This document shows, piece by piece, positions 32,122 to 40,212 of a DNA stretch of 64,000 bases. Within the stretch, counting starts at the first letter, position 1; the number at the start of each line of letters is the position of its first letter. The notes under the pieces are model-generated. The model saw nothing but the letters and a program-made list of their open reading frames with translations, was not told the origin of the DNA and searched no databases. The DNA is from Streptomyces jeddahensis (GTDB taxonomy: Bacteria > Actinomycetota > Actinomycetes > Streptomycetales > Streptomycetaceae), in contig NZ_LOHS01000089.1 in the NCBI RefSeq assembly GCF_001642995.1, forward strand, positions 95,758 through 159,757, given 5' to 3'. The position numbers and the translations under genes were made by a program.

Positions 32122-33333
32122 TCAGTCGCCGTCCTTCGGGGTGTGCTGTGTCGGGTTCGGGGCGCCCGGCGCCGGGGTGGAGCCGTTCGGGGTCGAGCCG
32201 TTCGTGATCAGCTGCGGGAGGTCCCAGTCGCGGGCCACGTCGGCGGTGTCGGCGCCCGGCTGCGCCGGTCCGCCGCGCACGGCGGTGGGCGTCGCGGAGA
32301 AGCGGGGAGCGGGCGCGGGCTGCGTGATGCCAACGTGCTCGGTGAACGTTCCGCGCGCGGCGAGATGAGGATGGGCCGGTGCCTCACGCAGCGACAGGAC
32401 GGGCGCCACGCACGCGTCCGAGTCCTCGAAGACAGCGGTCCACTCGTCGCGCGTGCGGGTCTTGAAGCGGGCGGCGACGGCGTCGCGCAGTTCCCCCCAA
32501 CGCGCCAGGTCCCACCGGTCCGGAGCCTCATCACGGATGCCGAGGAGCTCCACGAACTCGTCGTAGAACTGCTGCTCCAGGGCACCGACCGCCATGTACC
32601 GGCCGTCCGCGGTCTCGTAGCAGCCATAGAACGGGCAGCCTCCGTCGAGCAGGTTCGCGCCGCGGCGGTCCTGCCAGGTGCCCGCCGCCAGCATGGCGTG
32701 GATCATCGCGGCGAGATGCGAGGCGCCGTCGACGATCGCGGCGTCCACGACCTGCCCGGTACCGGTCGCCCGGGCGTGGTGCAGCGCTGCCAGGACGCCG
32801 ACGACCAGATAGAGGGCTCCGCCCGCGAAGTCGCCGACCAGGTTCACGGGGACGGTGGGCGGTTCGCCGGGCTTGCCCATCGTGCCGAGGGTGCCGGTGA
32901 GCGCGATGTACGCGATGTCGTGCCCGGCGCGGTGGGCGAGCGGCCCGTCCTGGCCCCAGCCCGTCATCCGCCCGTAGACGAGCCGCGGATTGCGGGCCCG
33001 GCAGGCGTCCGGACCGATGCCCAGGCGCTCTGCGACGCCCGGACGGAAGCCCTCGATGAGGATGTCCGCGCGTTCGACCAGGTCGAGCACGCGGGCCGGT
33101 CCGTTCCCCGCCTTGAGGTCGATCAGCACCGAGCGCTTGTTGCGGTTCGTGATGTCGTACTCGGGGTCGATGACGAGTCCGCCCCCGCCGGGGCGGTCGA
33201 CGCGCACCACATCGGCGCCGAGGTCGGCCAGCAGCATGGCGGCGAAGGGCCCGGGACCGATGCCCGCCAGCTCCACGACGCGCACACCGGCGAGCGGACC
33301 GCGCGCTCCGGGCCCGGTCTGTGCCTCTGCCAT
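32122..33333 (-). CDS. CaiB/BaiF CoA-transferase family protein, alpha-methylacyl-CoA racemase-like
   Basis: A 403-residue class III CoA-transferase fold. The start is VRVVELAGIGPGPFAAMLLADLG; RAGHDIAYIALTG has the racemase His, NLVGDFAGGALYLVVG the Asp and VGALEQQFYDEFV the Glu, matching the His/Asp/Glu set of alpha-methylacyl-CoA racemases rather than the catalytic Asp of formyl-CoA transferases. It would convert (2R)-methyl acyl-CoA to the (2S) form needed for beta-oxidation of branched chains, which fits the fadA/fadJ operon it leads. ATG 33333 is used; GTG 33348 would add five residues. Confidence 0.88.
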   Translation of the reverse strand: MAEAQTGPGARGPLAGVRVVELAGIGPGPFAAMLLADLGADVVRVDRPGGGGLVIDPEYDITNRNKRSVLIDLKAGNGPARVLDLVERADILIEGFRPGVAERLGIGPDACRARNPRLVYGRMTGWGQDGPLAHRAGHDIAYIALTGTLGTMGKPGEPPTVPVNLVGDFAGGALYLVVGVLAALHHARATGTGQVVDAAIVDGASHLAAMIHAMLAAGTWQDRRGANLLDGGCPFYGCYETADGRYMAVGALEQQFYDEFVELLGIRDEAPDRWDLARWGELRDAVAARFKTRTRDEWTAVFEDSDACVAPVLSLREAPAHPHLAARGTFTEHVGITQPAPAPRFSATPTAVRGGPAQPGADTADVARDWDLPQLITNGSTPNGSTPAPGAPNPTQHTPKDGD

Positions 33334-33364
33334 GGCGCCCCCAAGCACTGTGACACGACTGCTG

Positions 33365-33392
33365 TAACACCAGCGATGTTAAGAACGCGTTC
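33365..33392. promoter_or_regulatory. Two adjacent palindromes upstream of the beta-oxidation operon
   Basis: TAACA-ccagcga-TGTTA (33365-33381) and the perfect 10-mer GAACGCGTTC (33383-33392) lie 32-59 bp before the racemase start. Their spacing and place suit a TetR-type repressor of fatty acid degradation, but no regulator gene is adjacent. Confidence 0.45.
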
Positions 33393-33530
33393 CGTGCCCC
33401 ACAAGCCCTGGGCGAGCAAGCGCTTAGCCAATCATGGACTCGAGGGGCCTGGGGCGCCGGTTCAGCCCCGTGTTCCTCACGCTAGCCTCGGCCACCGACA
33501 GCGGCCCGGAACGCACGGCTGAGGGGTGCC

Positions 33531-34721
33531 ATGAGCAGGCAGAACAGGACCGATCGGGCGTATGACGTCGTGCTCTTCGGCGCGACCGGTTTCGTGGGGC
33601 AGCTGACGGCGGAGTATCTGGCCGCCCACGCGCCCGACGGGCTGCGCTGGGCGATCGCGGGCCGCAGCACGACCAAGCTGGAGGAGCTGCGCGAACGGCT
33701 CGCCGCCCTCGCGCCGGGGCTGACAGAACCCGCCCTGCTGCGGGCGGACGTGGCCGACCCGGCGTCGCTGCGCGACATGGCGGAGCACGCGCGCGTGGTG
33801 GCCACGACGGTCGGCCCGTATCTCAGGTACGGGCAGGACCTGGTCGCCGCCTGCGCCGACGCCGGCACCGACTACGCCGACCTGGCGGGCGAGCCCGAGT
33901 TCGTGGACCTCACCTACGTCAGGCACGACGCACGCGCGCGTGAGACCGGCGCCCGGCTGGTGCACGCGTGCGGCTTCGACTCGGTGCCGCACGACCTGGG
34001 CGTGTACTTCACGGTGCTGCAGCTGCCCGAGGGCGTACCGCTGCGCATCGACGGCTTCGTACGGTCCGACGCGATGCTCTCGGGCGGCACCCTGGCGTCC
34101 GCGCTGAACCAGTTCTCACGCGGTCCGCAGATGCTGGCGGCCGCGCGCGACCGCCGCCGGCACGAGCCGCGCCTACTGGGCCGCCGCGCGTACGCGCCGG
34201 CGAGCCGTCCGCGGTACGCCAAGGAGGTCGCCGCCTGGGCGCTGCCGCTGCCGACGATCGATCCGCAGATCGTGCAGCGCTCGGCTCGGGTCCTCGAGCG
34301 GTACGGGCCGGACTTCCGCTACCGGCACTACGCAGCGGTCAAGAGGCTGCCGTTCGCCGTGGGCGGGGTGGCGGCCGCGGGCGCGCTGTACGCGTCGGCC
34401 CAGCTGCCGCCCGCCCGGCGCTGGCTGTCGAACCGCCTCAGGCCGGGCGAGGGCCCGGACGAGCAGCGGCGCGCGCGGAGCTGGTTCTCGGTGCGGTTCG
34501 TGGGCGAGGGCGCGGGCCGCCGGGTGTTCACAGAGGTCGCGGGCGGCGACCCCGGCTACGGCGAGACGGCGAAGATGTTCGCCGAGTCGGCGCTGTCGCT
34601 CGCGCTCGACGACCTGCCCGAGACGGCGGGCCAGGTGACCACCGCGGTCGCGATGGGCGACGCCCTCACGGACCGGCTGCGCGGGGCGGGGATCACCTTC
34701 CGGGTGGCCGCCGAGAGGTGA
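33531..34721 (+). CDS. Saccharopine dehydrogenase / trans-acting enoyl reductase family protein
   Basis: A 396-residue protein. The Rossmann start is YDVVLFGATGFVGQLTAEYL, followed by RWAIAGRSTTKLEELRERL and VATTVGPYLRYG, then CADAGTDYADLAGE and VHACGFDSVPHDLG. These are the motifs of mycobacterial trans-acting enoyl reductases (Rv2953-like). There is a weak hydrophobic stretch near residue 280 (VGGVAAAGALYASAQLPP). The substrate is unknown; a lipid or polyketide double bond is the family precedent. A GAGGGG ribosome site precedes the ATG. Confidence 0.88.
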   Translation: MSRQNRTDRAYDVVLFGATGFVGQLTAEYLAAHAPDGLRWAIAGRSTTKLEELRERLAALAPGLTEPALLRADVADPASLRDMAEHARVVATTVGPYLRYGQDLVAACADAGTDYADLAGEPEFVDLTYVRHDARARETGARLVHACGFDSVPHDLGVYFTVLQLPEGVPLRIDGFVRSDAMLSGGTLASALNQFSRGPQMLAAARDRRRHEPRLLGRRAYAPASRPRYAKEVAAWALPLPTIDPQIVQRSARVLERYGPDFRYRHYAAVKRLPFAVGGVAAAGALYASAQLPPARRWLSNRLRPGEGPDEQRRARSWFSVRFVGEGAGRRVFTEVAGGDPGYGETAKMFAESALSLALDDLPETAGQVTTAVAMGDALTDRLRGAGITFRVAAER

Positions 34722-34790
34722 CCCGGCCACCGGGCCGGACCACCCGGCGACCGTTTCCGGATCACCCCGACATGGCCGCGCAGGCCGGTG

Positions 34791-34931
34791 TCACCACGAC
34801 ATGAGCGTGTAGATCATCCCGCCGATCCAGGCCAGTGCGGCGATCACCGCGAGGACCAGAGCGGCGGTCACGGTGCGCTCGAGCGGGTGGACAGGTGCGG
34901 CGGCGGGCTTCGGGGCGCGGTGCGAAGTCAT
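34791..34931 (-). CDS. Small single-helix membrane protein
   Basis: A 46-residue peptide: a short charged N-terminus (MTSHRAPKPAAAPVHPLERT) and one hydrophobic helix (AALVLAVIAALAWIGGMIYT). No function is known to me. The start at 34931 is chosen by the hydropathy pattern; an upstream ATG at 34973 would add 14 residues. It lies between the reductase and endonuclease V genes, on the same strand as the latter with a 71-bp gap. Confidence 0.6.
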   Translation of the reverse strand: MTSHRAPKPAAAPVHPLERTVTAALVLAVIAALAWIGGMIYTLMSW

Positions 34932-35002
34932 GCTGCACAGCCTGTCGTCCGCGGCGGCCGAGGAGATCCGCACACATACACAACGGACATCCGTACGGAT
35001 AC

Positions 35003-35707
35003 TCAGTCGGCGCGCCCCGACGCGGCCGCCTCACGCAGGGCCCGGCGGCACAGGGCGTCCGCGCGCCGCGTGGACTCCGGAATGCGGTAGCGCGGCGTAA
35101 GACGCAGCGTGTGGGCGCATGCGGTGTCCAGGCTGACGCGGTGTCCGACGGAGACGAAGACCGGCTTGACGCCGTCCCGGGTGCGCAGCGCTCTGCCGAC
35201 CTCCTCGTCGCCCGCGAGGAGGGGCGAGAAGGAGCCGCGCGATGCGCCCGGCTCCTCGTACGAGAACGTGAACGGGTTCTTGGCGACGCCGATCGACGGC
35301 AGGCCGGTGAGGACGCCGAGGTGGCTGGCCAGCCCGAAGCGGCGCGGATGCGCGCGGCCGTAACCGTCGCAGACGACCGTTCCGGGGTCGGCGCCGAGCG
35401 TGTCGAGGGCGGCCAGCACGGTGGGGATTTCACGGAAGGCGAGCAGCCCGGGGACGTACGGGAAGGAGATCCGGCCGACGGCGGTCGCCTCCTCGACGAG
35501 CTCCAGGGTCGCCGCGTCCAGGACCACGGCCGCGGCCGCGACGAGGTCCCGCTCGTCGTCGTACGCGACGTCGACCCCCGTGACGTGCCCGGTGCCCGGC
35601 TCCGGCCCGGGCTCGTCGAGCACCACTCGGGTCCTCAACTCGTCCTGGATCGCCCGGGCTTGCGCTTCGGTGGTGGGCCAGTCCCCGAGGATGCTCGCTG
35701 TTCTCAT
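35003..35707 (-). CDS. nfi: Endonuclease V
   Basis: A 234-residue deoxyinosine 3' endonuclease. Family motifs: GHVTGVDVAYDDE with the first catalytic Asp, GRISFPYVPGLLAFREIP with the Glu, VVCDGYGRAHPRRFGLASHLG with the second Asp, and SIGVAKNPF. It nicks DNA near deaminated adenine and starts repair. ATG 35707 gives the usual family length; the longer frame is not similar. It is divergent from yciI across 42 bp. Confidence 0.93.
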   Translation of the reverse strand: MRTASILGDWPTTEAQARAIQDELRTRVVLDEPGPEPGTGHVTGVDVAYDDERDLVAAAAVVLDAATLELVEEATAVGRISFPYVPGLLAFREIPTVLAALDTLGADPGTVVCDGYGRAHPRRFGLASHLGVLTGLPSIGVAKNPFTFSYEEPGASRGSFSPLLAGDEEVGRALRTRDGVKPVFVSVGHRVSLDTACAHTLRLTPRYRIPESTRRADALCRRALREAAASGRAD

Positions 35708-35749
35708 GGTGCCGTCGAGGGTAAGGGGCCGACGAGTACGATCGCGATC

Positions 35750-36049
35750 ATGTTCGTACTGGAACTGACCTACACCGCGCCTCTCGAAGCCGTCGACGCC
35801 TTCCTGCCGGCGCATGTCGAGTGGCTCGAGAAGCACTACGCGTCCGGCGCTTTCCTCGCGTCCGGCCGCAAGATCCCCCGGGACGGCGGCGTCATCCTCG
35901 CCGTCGGCGACGACCGGGCGGAGATCGAGAAGATCACGGCGACCGACCCGTTCGTCGTGGCGGGCGTGTGCGCCTACCGGATCACGGAGTTCATCGCGAC
36001 GAAGACGGCGCCCGAGCTGGCCGCCCACCGGCAGCAGCTGCCCGGCTGA
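35750..36049 (+). CDS. YciI-family protein
   Basis: A 99-residue protein of the dimeric alpha-beta barrel YciI family. FVLELTYTAPLEAVDAFLPA and HVEWLEKHYASGAFLASGRK contain the conserved His and Asp/Lys region, and DPFVVAGVCAYRITEF ends it. The molecular role of most members is unclear. A TACGAT hexamer ends seven bases before the ATG without a ribosome site, suggesting a leaderless message. Confidence 0.85.
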   Translation: MFVLELTYTAPLEAVDAFLPAHVEWLEKHYASGAFLASGRKIPRDGGVILAVGDDRAEIEKITATDPFVVAGVCAYRITEFIATKTAPELAAHRQQLPG

Positions 36050-36053
36050 CGGG

Positions 36054-36089
36054 CGAAGGGCCGAGGCGGCGCGCCGTCCCGGCCCTTCG
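36054..36089. terminator. Bidirectional hairpin between yciI and the Rho-N-like gene
   Basis: Perfect 10-bp arms CGAAGGGCCG (36054-36063) and CGGCCCTTCG (36080-36089), with a further internal GC-rich stem in the loop, between convergent stop codons. Confidence 0.8.
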
Positions 36090-36098
36090 TGGGCGCGG

Positions 36099-36422
36099 TC
36101 AACGGCCCAGGGCGCGGGACAGCTGGTCCTTGTTCATCTTCGAACGGCCTTCGATGTTGCGGCTCTTGGCCTCTTGGTACAGCTGGTCGTAAGTCGGACC
36201 CTGCGTTCCCCGGCCGGAGCGGAGGCCGCCGCGGCGGCCGGACGACATGTCCTCGGTCGAGGTGCGGCTCGCGGTCTTCGACTCGCCCTGACGGGCCCGC
36301 TCCTTGTTCACCGTTCTCGCGGCGATCTCCTCGGCGCGCTGCTTGCTCTCACCGCTCTCGAGCCGGCTCTCCTTGATGTGCTCATACTGGCGTTCCCGTT
36401 TGGGGCTAGAGCCGCGTGGCAT
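36099..36422 (-). CDS. Small basic protein with a C-terminal Rho_N/SAP-like motif
   Basis: A 107-residue, strongly charged protein. The first 70 residues are Lys/Arg/Glu-rich and probably helical or disordered (SPKRERQYEHIKESRL); the C-terminal YDQLYQEAKSRNIEGRSKMN plus KDQLSRAL matches the Rho N-terminal helix-extended-helix motif often annotated as plasmid stabilisation or Rho-N protein. It probably binds nucleic acid. GAGGAG stands eight bases before ATG 36422. Confidence 0.75.
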   Translation of the reverse strand: MPRGSSPKRERQYEHIKESRLESGESKQRAEEIAARTVNKERARQGESKTASRTSTEDMSSGRRGGLRSGRGTQGPTYDQLYQEAKSRNIEGRSKMNKDQLSRALGR

Positions 36423-36793
36423 GGTAGTGCTCCTCACTCTGTGACAACGGCCCCCGAATCAGGCAAGCATGACTTCTGCACTGCCGCACCGCAGATGACC
36501 TCGTACCGGGCGTCGGCCGTGGGGCCGTCCAGGTCAACCCTCGTGCGGAGAGGTACGCGCGCGTGGAGCACCGCCCCGCGGCCGGCCGGTGGCGCCCTGC
36601 ACCGGAGACGGCCGGGCGAGGCCACGCCGGACGGGCCTCCGTGACGTCTGTCACCGCGCCGGAGGAGGGGGATTGAAGCGGGTGACAGAGGTCACTCGGC
36701 CGGGGCATGCACGCATTCGCTCGTTCTGCCGTCTATTGAAGAGTCCGGCGCCATCGGCCCAGCCTTCCGTCAGCCGTCACCAGGGAGCAGGCG
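36423..36793. other. 371-bp divergent spacer before the SsgD-like gene
   Basis: No gene is supported. The left end carries the ribosome site of the Rho-N-like gene. The right part (36690-36780) is somewhat AT-richer and should hold the developmental promoter of the SsgD-like gene; ttctgccgtctattgaag at 36724-36741 is the most promoter-like stretch but has no clear consensus. Confidence 0.4.
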
Positions 36794-37210
36794 TTGTCCA
36801 TCGTCATCGAACAAGCCGTAGAGGCCCGCCTCGTCGCGGCCGTGCCGCGCATGCCGACCATCCCGGCGCTCCTGCACTACGACAGGCGCGACCCCTTCGC
36901 CGTACGGATGACCTTCCCGGCACCGGCCACCCTGGAAGGCGTCGAGGTCTGCTGGACGTTCGCACGCGAACTGCTCAGCGCCGGCATCGAGCGACCGGCG
37001 GGCCAGGGCGACGTGCAGGTGCGGCCGTACGGCTATGACCGCACGGTCCTGGAGTTCCACGCCCGTGAGGGCATCGCGATCGTCCATGTCCGCACGGGAG
37101 AGCTGCGCCGCTTCCTCGCGCGCACCGTCGCGCTCGTTCCCACGGGTGAGGAGCACCTCCATCTCGGCCTCGACCACGATCTCGCCGAGCTGATGGGCGG
37201 CGCCTGCTGA
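36794..37210 (+). CDS. ssgD: SsgA-like sporulation and cell division regulator (SsgD-like)
   Basis: A 138-residue SALP-family protein. IPALLHYDRRDPFAVRMTF, VCWTFARELLSAGIERPAG and GDVQVRPYG followed by VALVPTGEEHLHLGLDHDL are the conserved motifs of SsgA/SsgB-like proteins, which steer septum placement and wall synthesis during sporulation. The start is TTG 36794 with GGGAG six bases upstream. Assignment to the SsgD group is from recalled synteny with S. coelicolor (near an ABC-F gene and the fad genes); the family call is firm, the subgroup is not. Confidence 0.82.
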   Translation: MSIVIEQAVEARLVAAVPRMPTIPALLHYDRRDPFAVRMTFPAPATLEGVEVCWTFARELLSAGIERPAGQGDVQVRPYGYDRTVLEFHAREGIAIVHVRTGELRRFLARTVALVPTGEEHLHLGLDHDLAELMGGAC

Positions 37211-37719
37211 AGCCGCCTCCCGGCCGCCACCCGGCCGCGTCACCCCCGGCCCATCGCTTAAGGCGGGCCTCGGCCCGAGCTCGGCCCGCTGCTCGCCGTA
37301 AATGCGTTTGACGACGATCAGGCGGCCTCGTACCGTTCGGAGCGCTTCTGTTGCCGTCGATCGGAGAAGGACGTTGCTCCTCTGAGGTCCTGGGACACCG
37401 TGTCACACAGCCCCTTGTCGCTGTGTGCACAGCGTGCGACCTCGGCGTACGAGCCGTCCTCCGGCGCGGGCCTCTCCCCCGCGTCCTCCGGCCTCGAGCA
37501 ACCCCCGGTTTCCGCCTGACGGCACTCTGCCTGACGGCCTTCCACCTCAGGTTGATCATCCGCCGCACGTCGCCCCGCCACCGCGGTGTCCCGAACGCGT
37601 TGCCCCTGACCACATGTACCGGTGGCCGGGACCGCGTTCGCGACCGCTCGCCCTGTGCGCGTCCGGTCCAAGGCGATCGCCCCGCCCGGCCACCGCTCCC
37701 AGCAACCGCGGAGGCCCGT
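37211..37719. other. 509-bp leader upstream of the ABC-F gene
   Basis: No protein-coding gene is supported, although the ABC-F frame stays open upstream to 37351 in non-family sequence. The leader holds a perfect 8-bp hairpin (CACACAGC at 37404-37411, GCTGTGTG at 37420-37427), nested GC-rich stems at 37260-37300 and repeated gcctgacgg words at about 37515-37540. Long leaders with several alternative stems are typical of antibiotic-responsive ABC-F genes controlled by ribosome-mediated attenuation, so this may be regulatory RNA. Confidence 0.5.
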
Positions 37720-39363
37720 ATGTCCACATCCCCCACATCCATCACCTGCACGTCCCTCTCCTTCGGCTGGCCGGACGGGACCAGCGTGTTCGACGATCTG
37801 CAGGTCGCCTTCGGCCCGGGCAGGACCGGCCTCATCGGGCTCAACGGGTCCGGAAAATCAACCCTGCTGAAGCTGATCGCGGGCGAACTCACCCCGACGG
37901 ACGGCACCGTCCGCGTGGCGGGCGAGGTCGGCTACCTTCCACAGAACGTCACGCTCGACACCGCGCTGCGCGTCGACGAGGTCCTGGGCATCGCCGGCAC
38001 GCGCGCCGCGCTGCACGCCATCGAGTCGGGCGACGTGCGGGATGAGCACTTCACGGCCGTCGGCGACGACTGGGACGTCGAAGAACGCGCCGTCGCGACG
38101 CTCGACGGGCTCGGGCTCGGCCATATCGGCCTCGACCGCACCATCGGTGAGGTCTCCGGCGGCGAGTCGGTCCTGCTGCGTCTGGCCGCCCTGCTGCTGC
38201 GCCGCCCCGACGTGCTGCTCCTGGACGAGCCCACCAACAATCTCGACCTGTGGGCGCGCAGGCGGCTTTACGCCACGGTGGCGGCCTGGTCGGGCGTCAT
38301 GGTCGTGGTCAGCCACGACCGTGAACTCCTCGACATGGTCGACCAGATCGCCGATCTGCATGGGGGAGAGATCACCTGGTACGGAGGGAGCTTCTCCGCG
38401 TACGAGAAGGCGCTCTCCGCGGAGCAGGAGGCGGCCGAACGCATGGTGCGGGCCGCCGAGACCGATCTGCGCCGCCAGAAGCGCGAACTGGTCGAGGCCC
38501 AGGTCAAATTGGCCCACAGAAAGCGGTACGGCCAGAAGATGTGGGACCAGAAGCGCGAGCCCAAGATCGTCATGGGCGCGCGCAAGAGGGCCGCCCAGGT
38601 GTCCGCCGGGAAGCACCGCATCATGCACGAGGAGAGGCTCGCCGAGGCGAAGGAGCGCCTCGACGAGGCGGTGGAGGCCGTGCGGGACGACGACGAGATC
38701 CGCATCGACCTGCCGTACACCGCGGTCCCGCCCGGCCGCACGGTGCTGACGCTGCACGAGCTGGAGCTGAGGTACGGCGCGCGGGTGAGCGGCGGGTTCG
38801 AGCTGCGCGGTCCCGAGCGGATCGCGTTGATCGGCCGCAACGGCGCGGGCAAGACGACCCTGCTGCGCACGATCGCCGGAGAGCTGGACCCGGCGGCGGG
38901 CGACGCCATGGCGCACGTGCCGCTGCGCTTTCTGCCGCAGCGGCTCGACGTGCTCGACGAGGAGCTCACCGTCGCCGAGAACGTGGCTCGCTTCGCGCCC
39001 GAGGCCACGAACAACCGGATCAGGGCGCGTCTGGCCCGCTTCCTGTTCAAGGGGGCGCGGGCCGACCAGCTGGCGGCGACGCTCTCGGGCGGAGAGCGCT
39101 TCCGCGCGGCACTCGCCGCGCTGATGCTGGCGGAGCCCGCACCCCAGCTCCTGATGCTCGACGAGCCTACGAACAACCTGGACATGGCGAGCGTCCGACA
39201 GCTGACGACGGCCTTGGAGTCGTACGAGGGAGCGCTGATCGTGGCCAGTCACGACCTGCCGTTCCTGGACTCGATCGGCATCACGCGCCGGCTGCTGCTG
39301 GACGGAGAACTACGGGAGATCACGGCGGAGGAGGCCGCCGGATATCCCGACCAGAACGAGTAA
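37720..39363 (+). CDS. ABC-F family ATPase, possible antibiotic-resistance type
   Basis: A 547-residue soluble twin-ABC protein. Walker A motifs are GLNGSGKST and GRNGAGKTT; Walker B is LLLDEPTNNLDL and LMLDEPTNNLDM; signatures are VSGGES and LSGGER. The interdomain linker is long and basic (KRYGQKMWDQKREPKIVMGA), as in ribosome-protecting ABC-F proteins. It should bind the ribosomal E site. GGAGG lies seven bases before ATG 37720. The preceding 509-bp leader suggests inducible expression. It is distinct from the ABC-F at 19462, which has a shorter, acidic linker. Confidence 0.88.
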   Translation: MSTSPTSITCTSLSFGWPDGTSVFDDLQVAFGPGRTGLIGLNGSGKSTLLKLIAGELTPTDGTVRVAGEVGYLPQNVTLDTALRVDEVLGIAGTRAALHAIESGDVRDEHFTAVGDDWDVEERAVATLDGLGLGHIGLDRTIGEVSGGESVLLRLAALLLRRPDVLLLDEPTNNLDLWARRRLYATVAAWSGVMVVVSHDRELLDMVDQIADLHGGEITWYGGSFSAYEKALSAEQEAAERMVRAAETDLRRQKRELVEAQVKLAHRKRYGQKMWDQKREPKIVMGARKRAAQVSAGKHRIMHEERLAEAKERLDEAVEAVRDDDEIRIDLPYTAVPPGRTVLTLHELELRYGARVSGGFELRGPERIALIGRNGAGKTTLLRTIAGELDPAAGDAMAHVPLRFLPQRLDVLDEELTVAENVARFAPEATNNRIRARLARFLFKGARADQLAATLSGGERFRAALAALMLAEPAPQLLMLDEPTNNLDMASVRQLTTALESYEGALIVASHDLPFLDSIGITRRLLLDGELREITAEEAAGYPDQNE

Positions 39364-39388
39364 CGAGTGAGGTGCGGGTGCCTGGGGG

Positions 39389-39425
39389 CCTGCGGTGCGC
39401 ACCACAGTGAGATGCCGCCCGCAGG
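39389..39425. terminator. Possible bidirectional terminator
   Basis: Seven-base arms CCTGCGG (39389-39395) and CCGCAGG (39419-39425) between the convergent ABC-F and cupin genes. The long loop makes it a weaker case than the other hairpins. Confidence 0.4.
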
Positions 39426-39905
39426 TCACCCCGCCTGCGCCTGCGCGCACTGAGGCGCGTCCGCGTCGACCGAGAGCGGGCTGCCTTTGGGGAGGAGGTA
39501 GGTCACGTAGAGGACGACCGGCTCCGTACCGAGATTGCGGCCTATGTGGACATGGCCGGGACCGGACGGCTCGATGAAAGCGGTACCGGCGGTGCTCGAC
39601 TCGACGGAGCAGTCGTCCATGGTGCGGGTGAGGGTGCCGGACTTGACGACGGCGATGAGCTGACCGAGGTGGTAGTGCCATCCGGTGGATCCGCCCGGCT
39701 CGATCGTGATGGTGCGGACGACCACGTCCGCACGCCCCTTGGGGGGCTCGATCTTCAGCGTGCCCGCCGAGGTCCCGGTGGCCAGGATCGTGCCGGACAC
39801 TCCGGTGCCGGGGGTCGCGAGCGCGCTGGACGGCCCGACGGCCAGCGCGGCCACGCATCCCGTCACGACACATGCCTTGCGGACACCGCTGCCCGTGCGT
39901 CTCAT
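39426..39905 (-). CDS. Secreted cupin-domain protein
   Basis: A 159-residue protein with an N-terminal signal peptide (basic MRRTGSGVRKA, hydrophobic CVVTGCVAALAVG, then SSALATPG with a likely cleavage after ALA). The rest is one cupin barrel: motif 1 is GGSTGWHYHLGQLIAVVKSG with the His-x-His pair but Gln where the usual metal-binding Glu stands, and motif 2 is PSGPGHVHIGRN. It is exported, perhaps extracellular. The ligand is unknown. GGAGG six bases before ATG 39905 fixes the start. Confidence 0.82.
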   Translation of the reverse strand: MRRTGSGVRKACVVTGCVAALAVGPSSALATPGTGVSGTILATGTSAGTLKIEPPKGRADVVVRTITIEPGGSTGWHYHLGQLIAVVKSGTLTRTMDDCSVESSTAGTAFIEPSGPGHVHIGRNLGTEPVVLYVTYLLPKGSPLSVDADAPQCAQAQAG

Positions 39906-39998
39906 GATGATCCTCCAACTCGTTGGCGCTAATGCGGACTTGAGTATCGGGCGTCGAGGCTGGCCTGTCAGGACCGCCCGCTCCTCGAAAGCGTGTCC

Positions 39999-40066
39999 GG
40001 TACGGAACGGCAGTGTGGCCGGTACGGAACGGCAGGTGTGGCCGGTACTGAACGGCAGGTATGGCC
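39999..40066. repeat. Three tandem 22/23-bp repeats upstream of the dimethylargininase gene
   Basis: Copies ggtacggaacggcag(g)tgtggcc at 39999-40020, 40021-40043 and 40044-40066. They lie in the 307-bp spacer between the cupin gene and ddaH, about 150 bp before ddaH; nothing else is seen in this spacer apart from the two ribosome sites. Confidence 0.88.
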
Positions 40067-40212
40067 GGTCGCGGCCGAGTACGAGCGTCGCCACTCCGGC
40101 GGCGGAGGGGGACTGTCGTCGTCCGGGAAGCCGCTGCATGATGTGCCCGGACAGCCCCCGCGTCGGGCCCCGCCCGAGCTCCGGCGCGCCCATCCGAGAC
40201 GGAGAACCGCAC

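Noticed and set aside
37351..37719. N-terminal extension of the ABC-F protein starting at 37351
   Set aside because: The extra 123 residues look unlike any ABC-F protein, and GGAGG at ideal spacing marks ATG 37720.
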